DNA of 5,121 nt from Myxococcales bacterium (GTDB lineage: Bacteria > Myxococcota_A > UBA9160 > JALSIO01): assembly GCA_026989995.1 (NCBI GenBank), contig JALSIO010000147.1:1-5121 (forward strand), given 5' to 3'. The notes beneath the pieces are model-generated. The model ran no database searches, was not told the DNA's origin, and saw only the letters and a list, made by a program, of their open reading frames with translations. Below, piece after piece: positions 1-5,121 of the stretch. The translations under genes were made by a program, and so were the position numbers. Position 1 is the first letter of the stretch; the number at the start of each line of letters is the position of its first letter.

Positions 1-75
1 GGCCCTCATCGCGCGGGAAGGACGCGGACCGGCATCCGGCCCACCGCGCCGGCAGGCCGCCGGCCGAGCCCCCGG

Positions 76-104
76 ATCCTAGCCGCGAGGAAAATGAAAA
101 TCAA
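76..104 (-). promoter_or_regulatory. Candidate sigma70 promoter reading leftwards
   Basis: On the minus strand a -35-like TTGATT (104-99) and a -10-like TAGGAT (81-76) are separated by exactly 17 bases. Each hexamer matches its consensus at 4 of 6 positions. Transcription would start near base 69 and run out of the window to the left; an ATG lies at 9-7, without a good ribosome site. The -35 falls inside the Fur-like sequence, the usual arrangement for iron repression. The promoter is inferred from sequence alone. Confidence 0.45.
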
Positions 105-108
105 TGTC
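90..108. promoter_or_regulatory. Fur-box-like operator
   Basis: The 19 bases GAAAATGAAAATCAATGTC match the classical Fur consensus GATAATGATAATCATTATC at 15 of 19 positions, read in the 6-6-1-6 hexamer arrangement. The match lies in a partly palindromic A+T-rich stretch running to about 117, with ATGAAA at 94-99 mirrored by TTTCAT at 111-116, which could hold overlapping Fur dimers. The A+T-rich composition is starkly unlike everything around it. Fur with Fe(II) would be expected to repress a promoter here. It overlaps the leftward promoter and lies about 190 bases upstream of ydbH, so the leftward gene is the better target. Confidence 0.5.
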
Positions 109-146
109 GATTTCATCGCTCGGTGGAGTGCCCCCGCGGGGCCCGG

Positions 147-171
147 CATGCCCGCCGGCCGGGCGGGCATG
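147..171. repeat. Perfect 10-bp inverted repeat (hairpin)
   Basis: CATGCCCGCC (147-156) and its exact reverse complement GGCGGGCATG (162-171) flank a 5-base spacer, GGCCG. As RNA this would be a very stable hairpin. There is no T-run on either side, so it is not a classical intrinsic terminator. It could end transcription from the left, shape the ydbH leader, or be an operator palindrome. Inverted repeats are common by chance at this G+C content, but a perfect 10-bp arm pair with a short loop is above that background. Confidence 0.5.
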
Positions 172-305
172 ACCTAGCCTCCTCGCATGACGCCCCGGGC
201 CGGTGCCATCGCGGACCCTGCCGCCGCCCTCCCCTCGCGGCCGCGCGAGACCCCGGCCCGGCCCGCCCCCCGGCCCCGGCGGGCCGCGACGGGTGCCGCC
301 CCCTG

Positions 306-2927
306 ATGCTCCGCCGGCTCGTCCTCGCCGTCGCGGTCGCCGCGGCCGCCGCAGGCGCGGTGCTCGTCGGCACCGGGGGGCCCGGAGCGCTGCTCGAGCG
401 GGTCGTCCGGGCCGGACTCGGTGCTGCGGGGGTGCCGGTCCGCTCGCTCGGGCCGGTGACCCTCGGCCGGCGCGGCCTCGAGCTGCGGGATCTCGCCGTC
501 GGCGCGCCGGAGGCTCCCCAGCCGGATCTCGAGATCCGGCACCTCCGCCTCGAGCCCTCGCTGCGCGGGCTTCTCCGGCGGGACCTCGGCCGGCTCGCGG
601 TCGAGGGGCTGCGCGTGCGCGGGCGGGTGGACGCCTCGGGCGCGCATTTCGGGTCGCTCGACCCGCTGCTCTATGGGGAGGGCTCGTCGGACGCTTCCGC
701 CCCGGCGGTCCTCGCCCTCGTCGGGCGGGTCGAGGACGGCGAGCTCCTCCTCGAAACGCCGGCCGAACCCGTGGTGGCGCCCTTTCGGAGCGACTTCCGG
801 CGTGCCCCGGACGGGCGGGCCGTGGCGCGCATCGAGTTCTCGTACGAGCACGCGCTCGGCGCCGGAACCGGTCGGATCGAGGCGGCACGCCTCCCGAGCG
901 GCGGCCTCGCCGCTCGGGCCGCGCTGCGCGGTCCGGGCGGGATGCTGGCGGGCATGGAGCTGCGGCGACCCCCGCCACGCACCGGGGACGGCACGGGCGC
1001 GGCCGGGGGTTCCGGCAGCCCGGAGGAACGCGCCCTCGCCTGGATCGGCTTCGACGGAGGGAGGGTTCCCGACGCGATCGCCGGAGCCCTCGGGCTCTCG
1101 GAGCTTCGGCTCGGGCCCGGTTGGATCCACCTCCGGGGAGGGCGTGTCCCCGGCGGCGCGCTCCGGGCGTCGGGGGTGGCGGCGATCCTGGTGGAGCATC
1201 TCCGCACCCCCGCCGGCGGGGCGGCCCGCGCGGTGGCGGTGGGACTCGCGGGTACGTTCGACCCGGACGGCGGCCCCGGGGGATCCCCGCCATCCGGGGC
1301 TCCCGCCCGGCTCCGGATCGGCGCGGCCGGGGACGAGGCGGAGGCCGGCGGCGTCGCCCTGCGCCGTCTCCGGGCCGAGGCACACGTGGGGATCGCCCTC
1401 GCCGAGGGCCGAGGGCTCCCCCGGGCGCTGCGCCTGCTCGAGCCCGCCCGGATCTCGGCCGCCGGGGTCCGCGCAGCCGGCCGGCTGCAGACGACCCGCC
1501 CCCTGGCGGTGACCGTCCGCCCCGGCGCGGGTCCGCTGCTCACGCTCGGAACCGGACCGGGAGGAACCATCCGCTGGACCTCGACCTGGCGCACGGATCC
1601 CGTGGAGCTCGGTCTCGACCCCGGAAGCGCGGTGGCCGGCCCGACGGGCCCGCTTCGGGGCAGGCTCCCGGGTCTCGAAGCAGAGCTCACCGGCGAGGGA
1701 GGCGGGCTCGTTCGCGGCCGCATCCGCGGCTCCGGCGGCGCGCTCCGGGCGGAGGGCCTGGGGGTACGCGCCGAAGGCCTCGGCCTGGCCGTGGAGATTC
1801 CCGAGGCAGGCGGGGTGGTGGAGGCGAGGCTCTCGGCAGCCACCGTGCGCGACCTGCGCCCGGCCAGGCGCTTCGGGCCCGTGGCCGGGCGGGTCGATCT
1901 CCGGCTCGAACCCGACCCGGCCGGGAAGGTCGCCTTCCACGGCCGGATCGATGGACGGGGGCATCCGCTGCGCACCGAGGTGCGCGGCTGGCACCGCCTG
2001 CGGGATGGGCGGGGCACCGCCACGGTGAGGATCGGGCCGCTGCAGTTCCGGGAGGAGGGGGCGGGCCCCGCCGCCATCCTGCCCCCGCTCGCGGCGGCGA
2101 TCGCCCGCGCCCGCGGCGGACTCGAGGCGCGGGCCGAGCTCGCCTGGTCGGCCGGCTCCGGGCTCGCCGGCCGTGGTGAGATCGCCCTCGAGGATCTCGA
2201 TCTCATCGGTCCGGCCGGCGAGGTCGAAGGCCTCGAAGGCCGGGTGGTCCTGGCGTCGCTCCTGCCGCCGGTGACCCCCCCGGGCCAGGAGGTCCGGGCC
2301 GCGTCGGCGACGGTGGGCGGGCTCCGACTCGGCGCTCCGCGGATCCGCTTCGAGCTCCAGCGCGATCGGCGGGTGGTCCTCGAGGCCTTCGAGGCGGGCC
2401 TCGGGGGGGGGCAGCTCGCCAGTGCCGGAGTCGTGGACCTCGAGTCCCCGGAACCGCGCCTGGTGCTGAACGTCCGGAACCTGGACCTCGAACAGCTCCT
2501 CGACGAGCTCGGGATCGATGCCGTCGAGCTCACCGGAACGGTGATCGGTGCGCTCCCGCTCGTCCTGCGCAAGGGGGAGCTCTGGATCGAGCAGGGCGAG
2601 CTGCACGCCCTTCCCCCGGGTGGAGTGCTCCGCTACCGGGTCGGCGGGGGGCTGGGCCCCATCACGGGGCCGGCCAGCGGGACCGAGCTCGCGCGGGCGG
2701 CCCTCGAGAACCTCCACTACGAGACGCTCCGCATCCTGGTGGACGGCCCCGTCACCGGCGAGCTCCGCATCCGACTCGAGGTCCAGGGGCGGAATCCGGA
2801 CGTCTACGGGGGCACGGCGTTCAAGGTGGGCCTGAACCTCTCGGGGCGCTTCCTGGATCTGATCCACGCGGGGACGACCGGCTATCGTCTCCGCGACCAG
2901 CTCGAGCGGAAGCTCGAGGTGCGCTGA
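306..2927 (+). CDS. ydbH: YdbH-family AsmA-like intermembrane lipid transport protein
   Basis: This 873-residue protein is close in length to E. coli YdbH (about 880). One N-terminal membrane segment (about residues 4-23, after MLRR) anchors it in the inner membrane, and the long beta-rich remainder would lie in the periplasm. YdbH, TamB and YhdP are redundant AsmA-like proteins that support phospholipid transport to the outer membrane; YdbH partners with YnbE. The best-conserved part is C-terminal: the GLEGRVVLASLLPPVTPPGQ block (TPPGQ at 657-661), the LDLEQLLDEL and GTVIGALPL segments, ENLHYETLRI (from 801) and an NP pair at 830-831. The middle is Gly/Ala/Arg-rich with linkers near 220-245 and 317-335. 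The ATG at 306 is chosen because it puts the anchor at the extreme N-terminus; its ribosome site is weak, and the frame stays open upstream to a GTG at 123. ynbE and ydbL downstream support the assignment. Confidence 0.87.
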   Translation: MLRRLVLAVAVAAAAAGAVLVGTGGPGALLERVVRAGLGAAGVPVRSLGPVTLGRRGLELRDLAVGAPEAPQPDLEIRHLRLEPSLRGLLRRDLGRLAVEGLRVRGRVDASGAHFGSLDPLLYGEGSSDASAPAVLALVGRVEDGELLLETPAEPVVAPFRSDFRRAPDGRAVARIEFSYEHALGAGTGRIEAARLPSGGLAARAALRGPGGMLAGMELRRPPPRTGDGTGAAGGSGSPEERALAWIGFDGGRVPDAIAGALGLSELRLGPGWIHLRGGRVPGGALRASGVAAILVEHLRTPAGGAARAVAVGLAGTFDPDGGPGGSPPSGAPARLRIGAAGDEAEAGGVALRRLRAEAHVGIALAEGRGLPRALRLLEPARISAAGVRAAGRLQTTRPLAVTVRPGAGPLLTLGTGPGGTIRWTSTWRTDPVELGLDPGSAVAGPTGPLRGRLPGLEAELTGEGGGLVRGRIRGSGGALRAEGLGVRAEGLGLAVEIPEAGGVVEARLSAATVRDLRPARRFGPVAGRVDLRLEPDPAGKVAFHGRIDGRGHPLRTEVRGWHRLRDGRGTATVRIGPLQFREEGAGPAAILPPLAAAIARARGGLEARAELAWSAGSGLAGRGEIALEDLDLIGPAGEVEGLEGRVVLASLLPPVTPPGQEVRAASATVGGLRLGAPRIRFELQRDRRVVLEAFEAGLGGGQLASAGVVDLESPEPRLVLNVRNLDLEQLLDELGIDAVELTGTVIGALPLVLRKGELWIEQGELHALPPGGVLRYRVGGGLGPITGPASGTELARAALENLHYETLRILVDGPVTGELRIRLEVQGRNPDVYGGTAFKVGLNLSGRFLDLIHAGTTGYRLRDQLERKLEVR
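2403..2411 (+). repeat. G9 homopolymer tract within ydbH
   Basis: Nine consecutive G encode Gly700-Gly701-Gly702 of YdbH. A one-base slip would frameshift the gene and remove about the last 170 residues, the conserved C-terminal part. The reading frame is intact in this sequence. The tract is also a typical place for sequencing indels. Confidence 0.9.
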
Positions 2928-2932
2928 GCCCC

Positions 2933-2942
2933 GGAGGTGATC
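2933..2942 (+). promoter_or_regulatory. Perfect anti-16S (Shine-Dalgarno-like) sequence without a start codon
   Basis: GGAGGTGATC, beginning 6 bases after the ydbH stop codon, is fully complementary to ten bases of the usual 16S rRNA 3' end. No ATG, GTG or TTG follows at a normal 5-9 base spacing; the only nearby candidate, GTG at 2937, lies inside the motif. It may be chance, a ribosome-binding relic, or a landing site linked to translation of ynbE further downstream. Confidence 0.4.
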
Positions 2943-2950
2943 GCGAGGGT

Positions 2951-2970
2951 CGCCCGGCCGGCTCCGGGCG
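2951..2970 (+). repeat. 7-bp inverted repeat in the ydbH-ynbE gap
   Basis: CGCCCGG (2951-2957) and CCGGGCG (2964-2970) can pair around a 6-base loop, and a 12-base palindrome, GGCGGGCCCGCC, overlaps at 2967-2978. No T-run follows. The hairpin could attenuate transcription or protect the mRNA end between ydbH and ynbE, but such repeats are frequent at this base composition. Confidence 0.3.
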
Positions 2971-3086
2971 GGCCCGCCGAACCTCCGCCTTCCGAATCGC
3001 CGGGGGCGCGCGCGCGTCCAAGCTCGCGGCCGCCTCCGGTCTGCACCGTGCCGGCCGGGACGTTCCCCCGCCCGGCCCCGGGGAGC

Positions 3087-3095
3087 GAGGAGAGG
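3087..3095 (+). promoter_or_regulatory. Ribosome binding site of ynbE
   Basis: The purine tract GAGGAGAGG abuts the ATG at 3096, with AGGAG at 3088-3092. It is the only strong ribosome site near the start of the lipoprotein signal sequence. It therefore decides the start against the upstream in-frame GTG at 2937 and the internal ATG at 3120. Confidence 0.75.
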
Positions 3096-3281
3096 ATGAG
3101 ACGCGCCACCACACTCGCCATGGGGCTCCTGCTGTGCTCCGCCTGCACCACCCACACCGTCAAGGTGGAGGCGCCGGACAAGCCGATCGAGCTCAACGTC
3201 AACGTGAAGATCGAGCAGGAGGTCCGCGTCAAGGTCGACCGCGAGGTCGAGGCCCTGCTCGCCGACGAGAGCCTCTACTAG
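3096..3281 (+). CDS. ynbE: YnbE-family outer-membrane lipoprotein
   Basis: This 61-residue protein matches E. coli YnbE in length and pattern. A short signal sequence (MRRATTLAMGLLLCSA) leads to the lipidated Cys17, giving a mature protein of 45 residues. The diagnostic family core follows, with PDKPIELNVNVKIEQEV (residues 27-43) corresponding to the E. coli PKEPITINMNVKIEHEI segment, then a charged tail. YnbE is the outer-membrane partner of YdbH and is thought to extend its beta-structured groove to the outer membrane. The residue after Cys17 is Thr, not Asp, consistent with sorting to the outer membrane. The lipobox is slightly unusual: Cys14 occupies the -3 position normally held by Leu, although Ser and Ala at -2 and -1 are normal. 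It lies 168 bp after ydbH and 14 bp before ydbL and is probably co-transcribed with ydbL. Confidence 0.92.
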   Translation: MRRATTLAMGLLLCSACTTHTVKVEAPDKPIELNVNVKIEQEVRVKVDREVEALLADESLY

Positions 3282-3284
3282 CCC

Positions 3285-3290
3285 GAGGAA
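3285..3290 (+). promoter_or_regulatory. Ribosome binding site of ydbL
   Basis: GAGGAA lies 5 bases before the ATG at 3296, inside the 14-base gap after the ynbE stop. It fixes the ydbL start and rejects the longer in-frame extension to 3134, which would overlap most of ynbE. Confidence 0.8.
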
Positions 3291-3295
3291 CCACC

Positions 3296-3667
3296 ATGAA
3301 GACCCGCCCCGAGTTCCGAAGCCCGCGCACCCGCGCCACCGCGGCGATCGCCCTGGCAATCCTCCTGCTCTCCACCCTCGCCGCCGGGCGCGCGGCCGCC
3401 GACCGCCTCGACGAGGCCAAGGACGCCGGATACCTCGGCGAACAGATCGACGGCTACCTCGGCCTCGTGCGCGCCGACGCCCCGGACTGGGCCCGGGCCG
3501 TGATGGAGGAGATCAACCGCAAGCGCCGCGAGCGCTTCGCAGAGATCGCCGCGCGAACCGGGGCCACCGCGGAGCAGGTGGCCGCCATCGCGGGGCAGAA
3601 GGCCGTGGCACGCGAACCGGCCGGTCGCTTCGTGCGGGATGCTTCGGGCGCCTGGAAGAAGAAGTAG
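3296..3667 (+). CDS. ydbL: YdbL-family (DUF1318) periplasmic protein
   Basis: This 123-residue secreted protein has a long basic N-region, a hydrophobic core (about residues 15-30) and a likely signal peptidase I site after AAA at 33-35, giving a mature form of about 88 residues starting DRLDEAKDAGYLGE. Family features are the LDEAK...GYLGE start, GYLGLV (53-58), the helical EEINRKRRERFAEIA segment, TAEQVAAIAGQKAVAR (91-106) and a C-terminal aromatic-Lys ending (GAWKKK). These align with E. coli YdbL's LDQAK, GYL, DQVA, AGQK and GKW/GQW-type segments. In E. coli, YdbL modulates the YdbH-YnbE pair, reportedly acting like a chaperone for YnbE; that role is inferred here from homology and gene order. 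It is the last gene of the rightward cluster. Confidence 0.92.
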   Translation: MKTRPEFRSPRTRATAAIALAILLLSTLAAGRAAADRLDEAKDAGYLGEQIDGYLGLVRADAPDWARAVMEEINRKRRERFAEIAARTGATAEQVAAIAGQKAVAREPAGRFVRDASGAWKKK

Positions 3668-3708
3668 GCGGCCCGGCGTCCGGCTGCGCCGCCGCCCGAC
3701 GGTGCGCA
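3667..3708. terminator. Weak hairpin region between convergent ydbL and asnS
   Basis: The 47-bp gap between the two stop codons contains two overlapping, mutually exclusive hairpins. GGCGGC (3667-3672) can pair with GCCGCC (3688-3693), with an inner CCGG/CCGG stem. Alternatively GCGCCG (3686-3691) can pair with CGGTGC (3700-3705) using one G-U pair, or TGCGC (3685-3689) with GCGCA (3704-3708). Neither strand has a T-run, so Rho-dependent or structure-assisted termination is more likely than classical intrinsic termination. The position between converging genes is the main support. Confidence 0.3.
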
Positions 3709-3714
3709 GGCCCC

Positions 3715-5103
3715 TCAGAACTCCGCGAAGCCCGGAACCCGGGGGAAGGGGATCACGTCGCGGATGTTCGCCATTCCGGTCAGGTACTGCACGAAGCGCT
3801 CGAAGCCGAGCCCGAAGCCGGCATGGGGCACCGATCCGAAGCGCCGGAGCTCCAGGTACCACCAGTAGGTCTCCGGATCGAGGCCACAGGCGCGCATCCG
3901 GTCGAGCAGCACGTCGTGGCGGTGCTCGCGCTGCGAGCCGCCGATGATCTCGCCCACCCCCGGCACCAGGACGTCCATGGCCCGCACGGTTCGTCCGTCG
4001 TCGTTCAGGTACATGTAGAAGGCCTTGATCGCCGCCGGGTAGTCGTGGACGATCACCGGACCCCGGAAGTGCTCCTCGCAGAGGTGGCGTTCGTGTTCGG
4101 TCTTGAGGTCCGCCCCGAGGGCGACCTCGTGCTCGAAGCGGCGGCCGCTGCGGGCGAGGATCTCCACGGCCTCGCCGTAGGCCACGCGGGCGAAGGGCTT
4201 CGAGGCCACCTCCTCGAGCCGTGCGAGCAGCCCCGGCGCGATCCGCTGGTCGAAGAGGGCGAGGTCCTCGGCGCACTCCTCCAGCAGCCGCCCCATGAGG
4301 TCGCGGAGGAAGGACTCGGCGAGGTCCATGAGGCCGTCGAGCTCGAGGAAGGCCATCTCGGGCTCCACCATCCAGAACTCCGCGAGGTGGCGGGCGGTAT
4401 TCGAGTTCTCCGCCCGGAAGGTGGGGCCGAAGGCGTAGACCCGGCCGTGGGAGAGCGCGCCGATCTCGGCCTCGAGCTGGCCGGAGACGGTCAGATGCGC
4501 CGGTCGGCCGAAGAAGTCGGCCCGCTCGTCGACGCGGCCCTCCGGATCCCGCGGCGGCTCGCCGAGGTCGAGGGTCGTCACGCGAAACATCTCGCCGGCG
4601 CCCTCGGCATCGGAGGTCGTGATGATCGGGGTGTGGAGCCAGAGGAAGCCGCGCTCCTGGAACCACTGGTGGATGGCCATGGCGGCAGCGTTGCGGACCC
4701 GGAACACCGCGCCGAGGGTGTTCGTGCGCGGCCGGAGGTGCGCGATGGTCCGCAGGAACTCGAAGGAGTGGCGCTTCTTCTGCAGCGGGTAGTCCGGCCC
4801 GGCCGGGCCGACCACCTCGACCTCCCGGGCCCGCACCTCGTAGCGCTGTCCACGCCCCGGGGAGTCCACGAGCTCCCCGCGAACCCGAACCGCAGCGCCG
4901 GTGCGCAGGGGGCGGATCTCCTGTTCGTAGCCGGCAAGATCCTCCTCCGCCACGACCTGGAGGCCGGATCCACACGAGCCGTCCACGAGATCGAGGAAGC
5001 TTCGCCCCTTGGCGTGGCGCGCCGTGCGCAGCCAGCCCTCGACGATCACCTCGCCCCCGGCCCGCTCGCGCGCGAGCAGGTCGCGGATCCTCTCCGACGC
5101 CAT
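3715..5103 (-). CDS. asnS: Asparaginyl-tRNA synthetase (AsnRS)
   Basis: This cytoplasmic class IIb synthetase uses ATP to charge tRNA-Asn with asparagine. At 462 residues it is complete (E. coli AsnRS has 466). An N-terminal OB-fold anticodon-binding domain (about 17-100, starting VIVEGWLRTAR) leads into the catalytic core. Motif 1 lies around residues 146-173 (FLWLHTPIITTSDAEGAGEMF). SGQLEAE is at 207-213, and motif 2 is at about 225-250 with FRAE (229-232) and the AsnRS-type NSNTARHLAEFWM. KAFYMYLNDDG lies at 360-370 and GEIIGGSQRE at 384-393. Motif 3 contains GLGFER (431-436) and the RDVIPFPR ending that separates AsnRS from AspRS. The ATG at 5103 gives the expected N-terminus; its promoter lies beyond the window. 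It converges on ydbL and has no functional link with it. The existence of AsnRS implies direct Asn-tRNA charging, though the GatCAB route cannot be excluded. Confidence 0.98.
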   Translation of the reverse strand: MASERIRDLLARERAGGEVIVEGWLRTARHAKGRSFLDLVDGSCGSGLQVVAEEDLAGYEQEIRPLRTGAAVRVRGELVDSPGRGQRYEVRAREVEVVGPAGPDYPLQKKRHSFEFLRTIAHLRPRTNTLGAVFRVRNAAAMAIHQWFQERGFLWLHTPIITTSDAEGAGEMFRVTTLDLGEPPRDPEGRVDERADFFGRPAHLTVSGQLEAEIGALSHGRVYAFGPTFRAENSNTARHLAEFWMVEPEMAFLELDGLMDLAESFLRDLMGRLLEECAEDLALFDQRIAPGLLARLEEVASKPFARVAYGEAVEILARSGRRFEHEVALGADLKTEHERHLCEEHFRGPVIVHDYPAAIKAFYMYLNDDGRTVRAMDVLVPGVGEIIGGSQREHRHDVLLDRMRACGLDPETYWWYLELRRFGSVPHAGFGLGFERFVQYLTGMANIRDVIPFPRVPGFAEF

Positions 5104-5118
5104 CGCCCCCCCGGCTCC
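5104..5118 (-). promoter_or_regulatory. Possible ribosome binding site of asnS with a G7 spacer
   Basis: On the minus strand GGAG (5118-5115) lies 11 bases before the ATG, and a run of seven G (5112-5106) sits between them. Either could serve as a ribosome site; neither is ideal. Slippage in the G-run would change the spacing. The window ends too soon to show the promoter. Confidence 0.35.
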
Positions 5119-5121
5119 GCT

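Larger units (their letters stand above)
1..305. other. Left-edge region without a supported gene
   Basis: No protein gene can be supported here. The ydbH reading frame stays open leftwards to the window edge, but the translation is low-complexity Arg/Pro/Gly/Ala, as expected of G+C-rich non-coding DNA. The region holds an A+T-rich island with a Fur-box-like sequence and a leftward promoter (about 76-117) and a strong inverted repeat (147-171). Bases 178-305 are almost pure G+C with no recognisable promoter or strong ribosome site for ydbH. The island suggests a divergent, possibly iron-regulated gene just beyond the left edge, but a rightward gene ending at a TAG at 80-82 cannot be excluded. 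No tRNA or rRNA was seen. Confidence 0.6.

Noticed and set aside
2..82. Possible tail of a rightward gene ending at TAG 80-82
   Set aside because: The 26 residues are low complexity and all frames are nearly open here. It cannot be separated from non-coding sequence without more sequence to the left.
94..177. 27-residue plus-strand frame starting MKINVDF
   Set aside because: Its A+T-rich first codons coincide with the Fur-like island, it has only a weak ribosome site, and it continues into the hairpin as low-complexity sequence.
123..305. Upstream extension of ydbH to a GTG at 123
   Set aside because: It would add 61 low-complexity residues ahead of the N-terminal membrane anchor, runs through the inverted repeat, and has no good ribosome site.
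187..306. 39-residue plus-strand frame whose TGA overlaps the ydbH ATG (TGATG)
   Set aside because: The overlap resembles translational coupling, but there is no ribosome site before ATG 187 and the peptide is Pro/Arg/Ala low complexity.
3006..3016. Alternating GCGCGCGCGCG run as a Z-DNA or functional element
   Set aside because: An 11-base alternating run is unremarkable at this composition and has no supporting context.
2937..3095. Upstream extension of ynbE to a GTG at 2937
   Set aside because: It would place the lipoprotein signal more than 50 residues into the protein. The ATG at 3096 has its own ribosome site and gives the usual family length.
174..3359. A 1061-codon open frame on the minus strand opposite ydbH, ynbE and the start of ydbL, plus several other frames of 280-660 codons
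   Set aside because: Their translations are low-complexity or Arg/Pro/Ala/Gly-rich with no recognisable domains, and they overlap well-supported genes. Stop codons are rare in all frames at this G+C content.
3278..4975. 565-codon minus-strand frame overlapping asnS in another frame
   Set aside because: It is a frame shadow of asnS. The asnS frame carries all class II motifs and the full expected length.

Overview
The window comes from a very G+C-rich bacterium (about three quarters G+C by eye). It is most likely a gammaproteobacterium, because it carries the ydbH-ynbE-ydbL gene set typical of that class and a bacterial asparaginyl-tRNA synthetase that closely resembles the enterobacterial enzyme.

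Layout. Bases 1-305 hold no gene I can support. They do contain a conspicuous A+T-rich island (about 90-117) that matches the Fur operator consensus at 15 of 19 positions and overlaps a good leftward sigma70-type promoter. A perfect 10-bp inverted repeat follows at 147-171. A rightward cluster comes next: a YdbH-family AsmA-like inner-membrane protein (306-2927), a 168-bp gap, the small YnbE-family lipoprotein (3096-3281), and 14 bp later the secreted YdbL/DUF1318 protein (3296-3667). After a 47-bp convergent gap with weak hairpin potential, asnS runs leftward (5103-3715) and is complete.

How the genes work together. In E. coli, YdbH is one of three redundant AsmA-like proteins (with TamB and YhdP) that help carry phospholipid from the inner to the outer membrane. 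YdbH works with the outer-membrane lipoprotein YnbE, and YdbL modulates that pairing in the periplasm. The three genes here keep the same order, sizes and targeting signals, so this is most simply an intact intermembrane lipid-transport bridge. asnS is an unrelated housekeeping neighbour on the other strand.

I see no clearly undescribed system. The leads most worth checking are the Fur-like operator/promoter at the left edge, the unusually long ydbH-ynbE gap that starts with an orphan 10-base perfect Shine-Dalgarno sequence, and a G9 tract inside ydbH. The many long overlapping and antisense open frames are expected at this G+C content and are not annotated.
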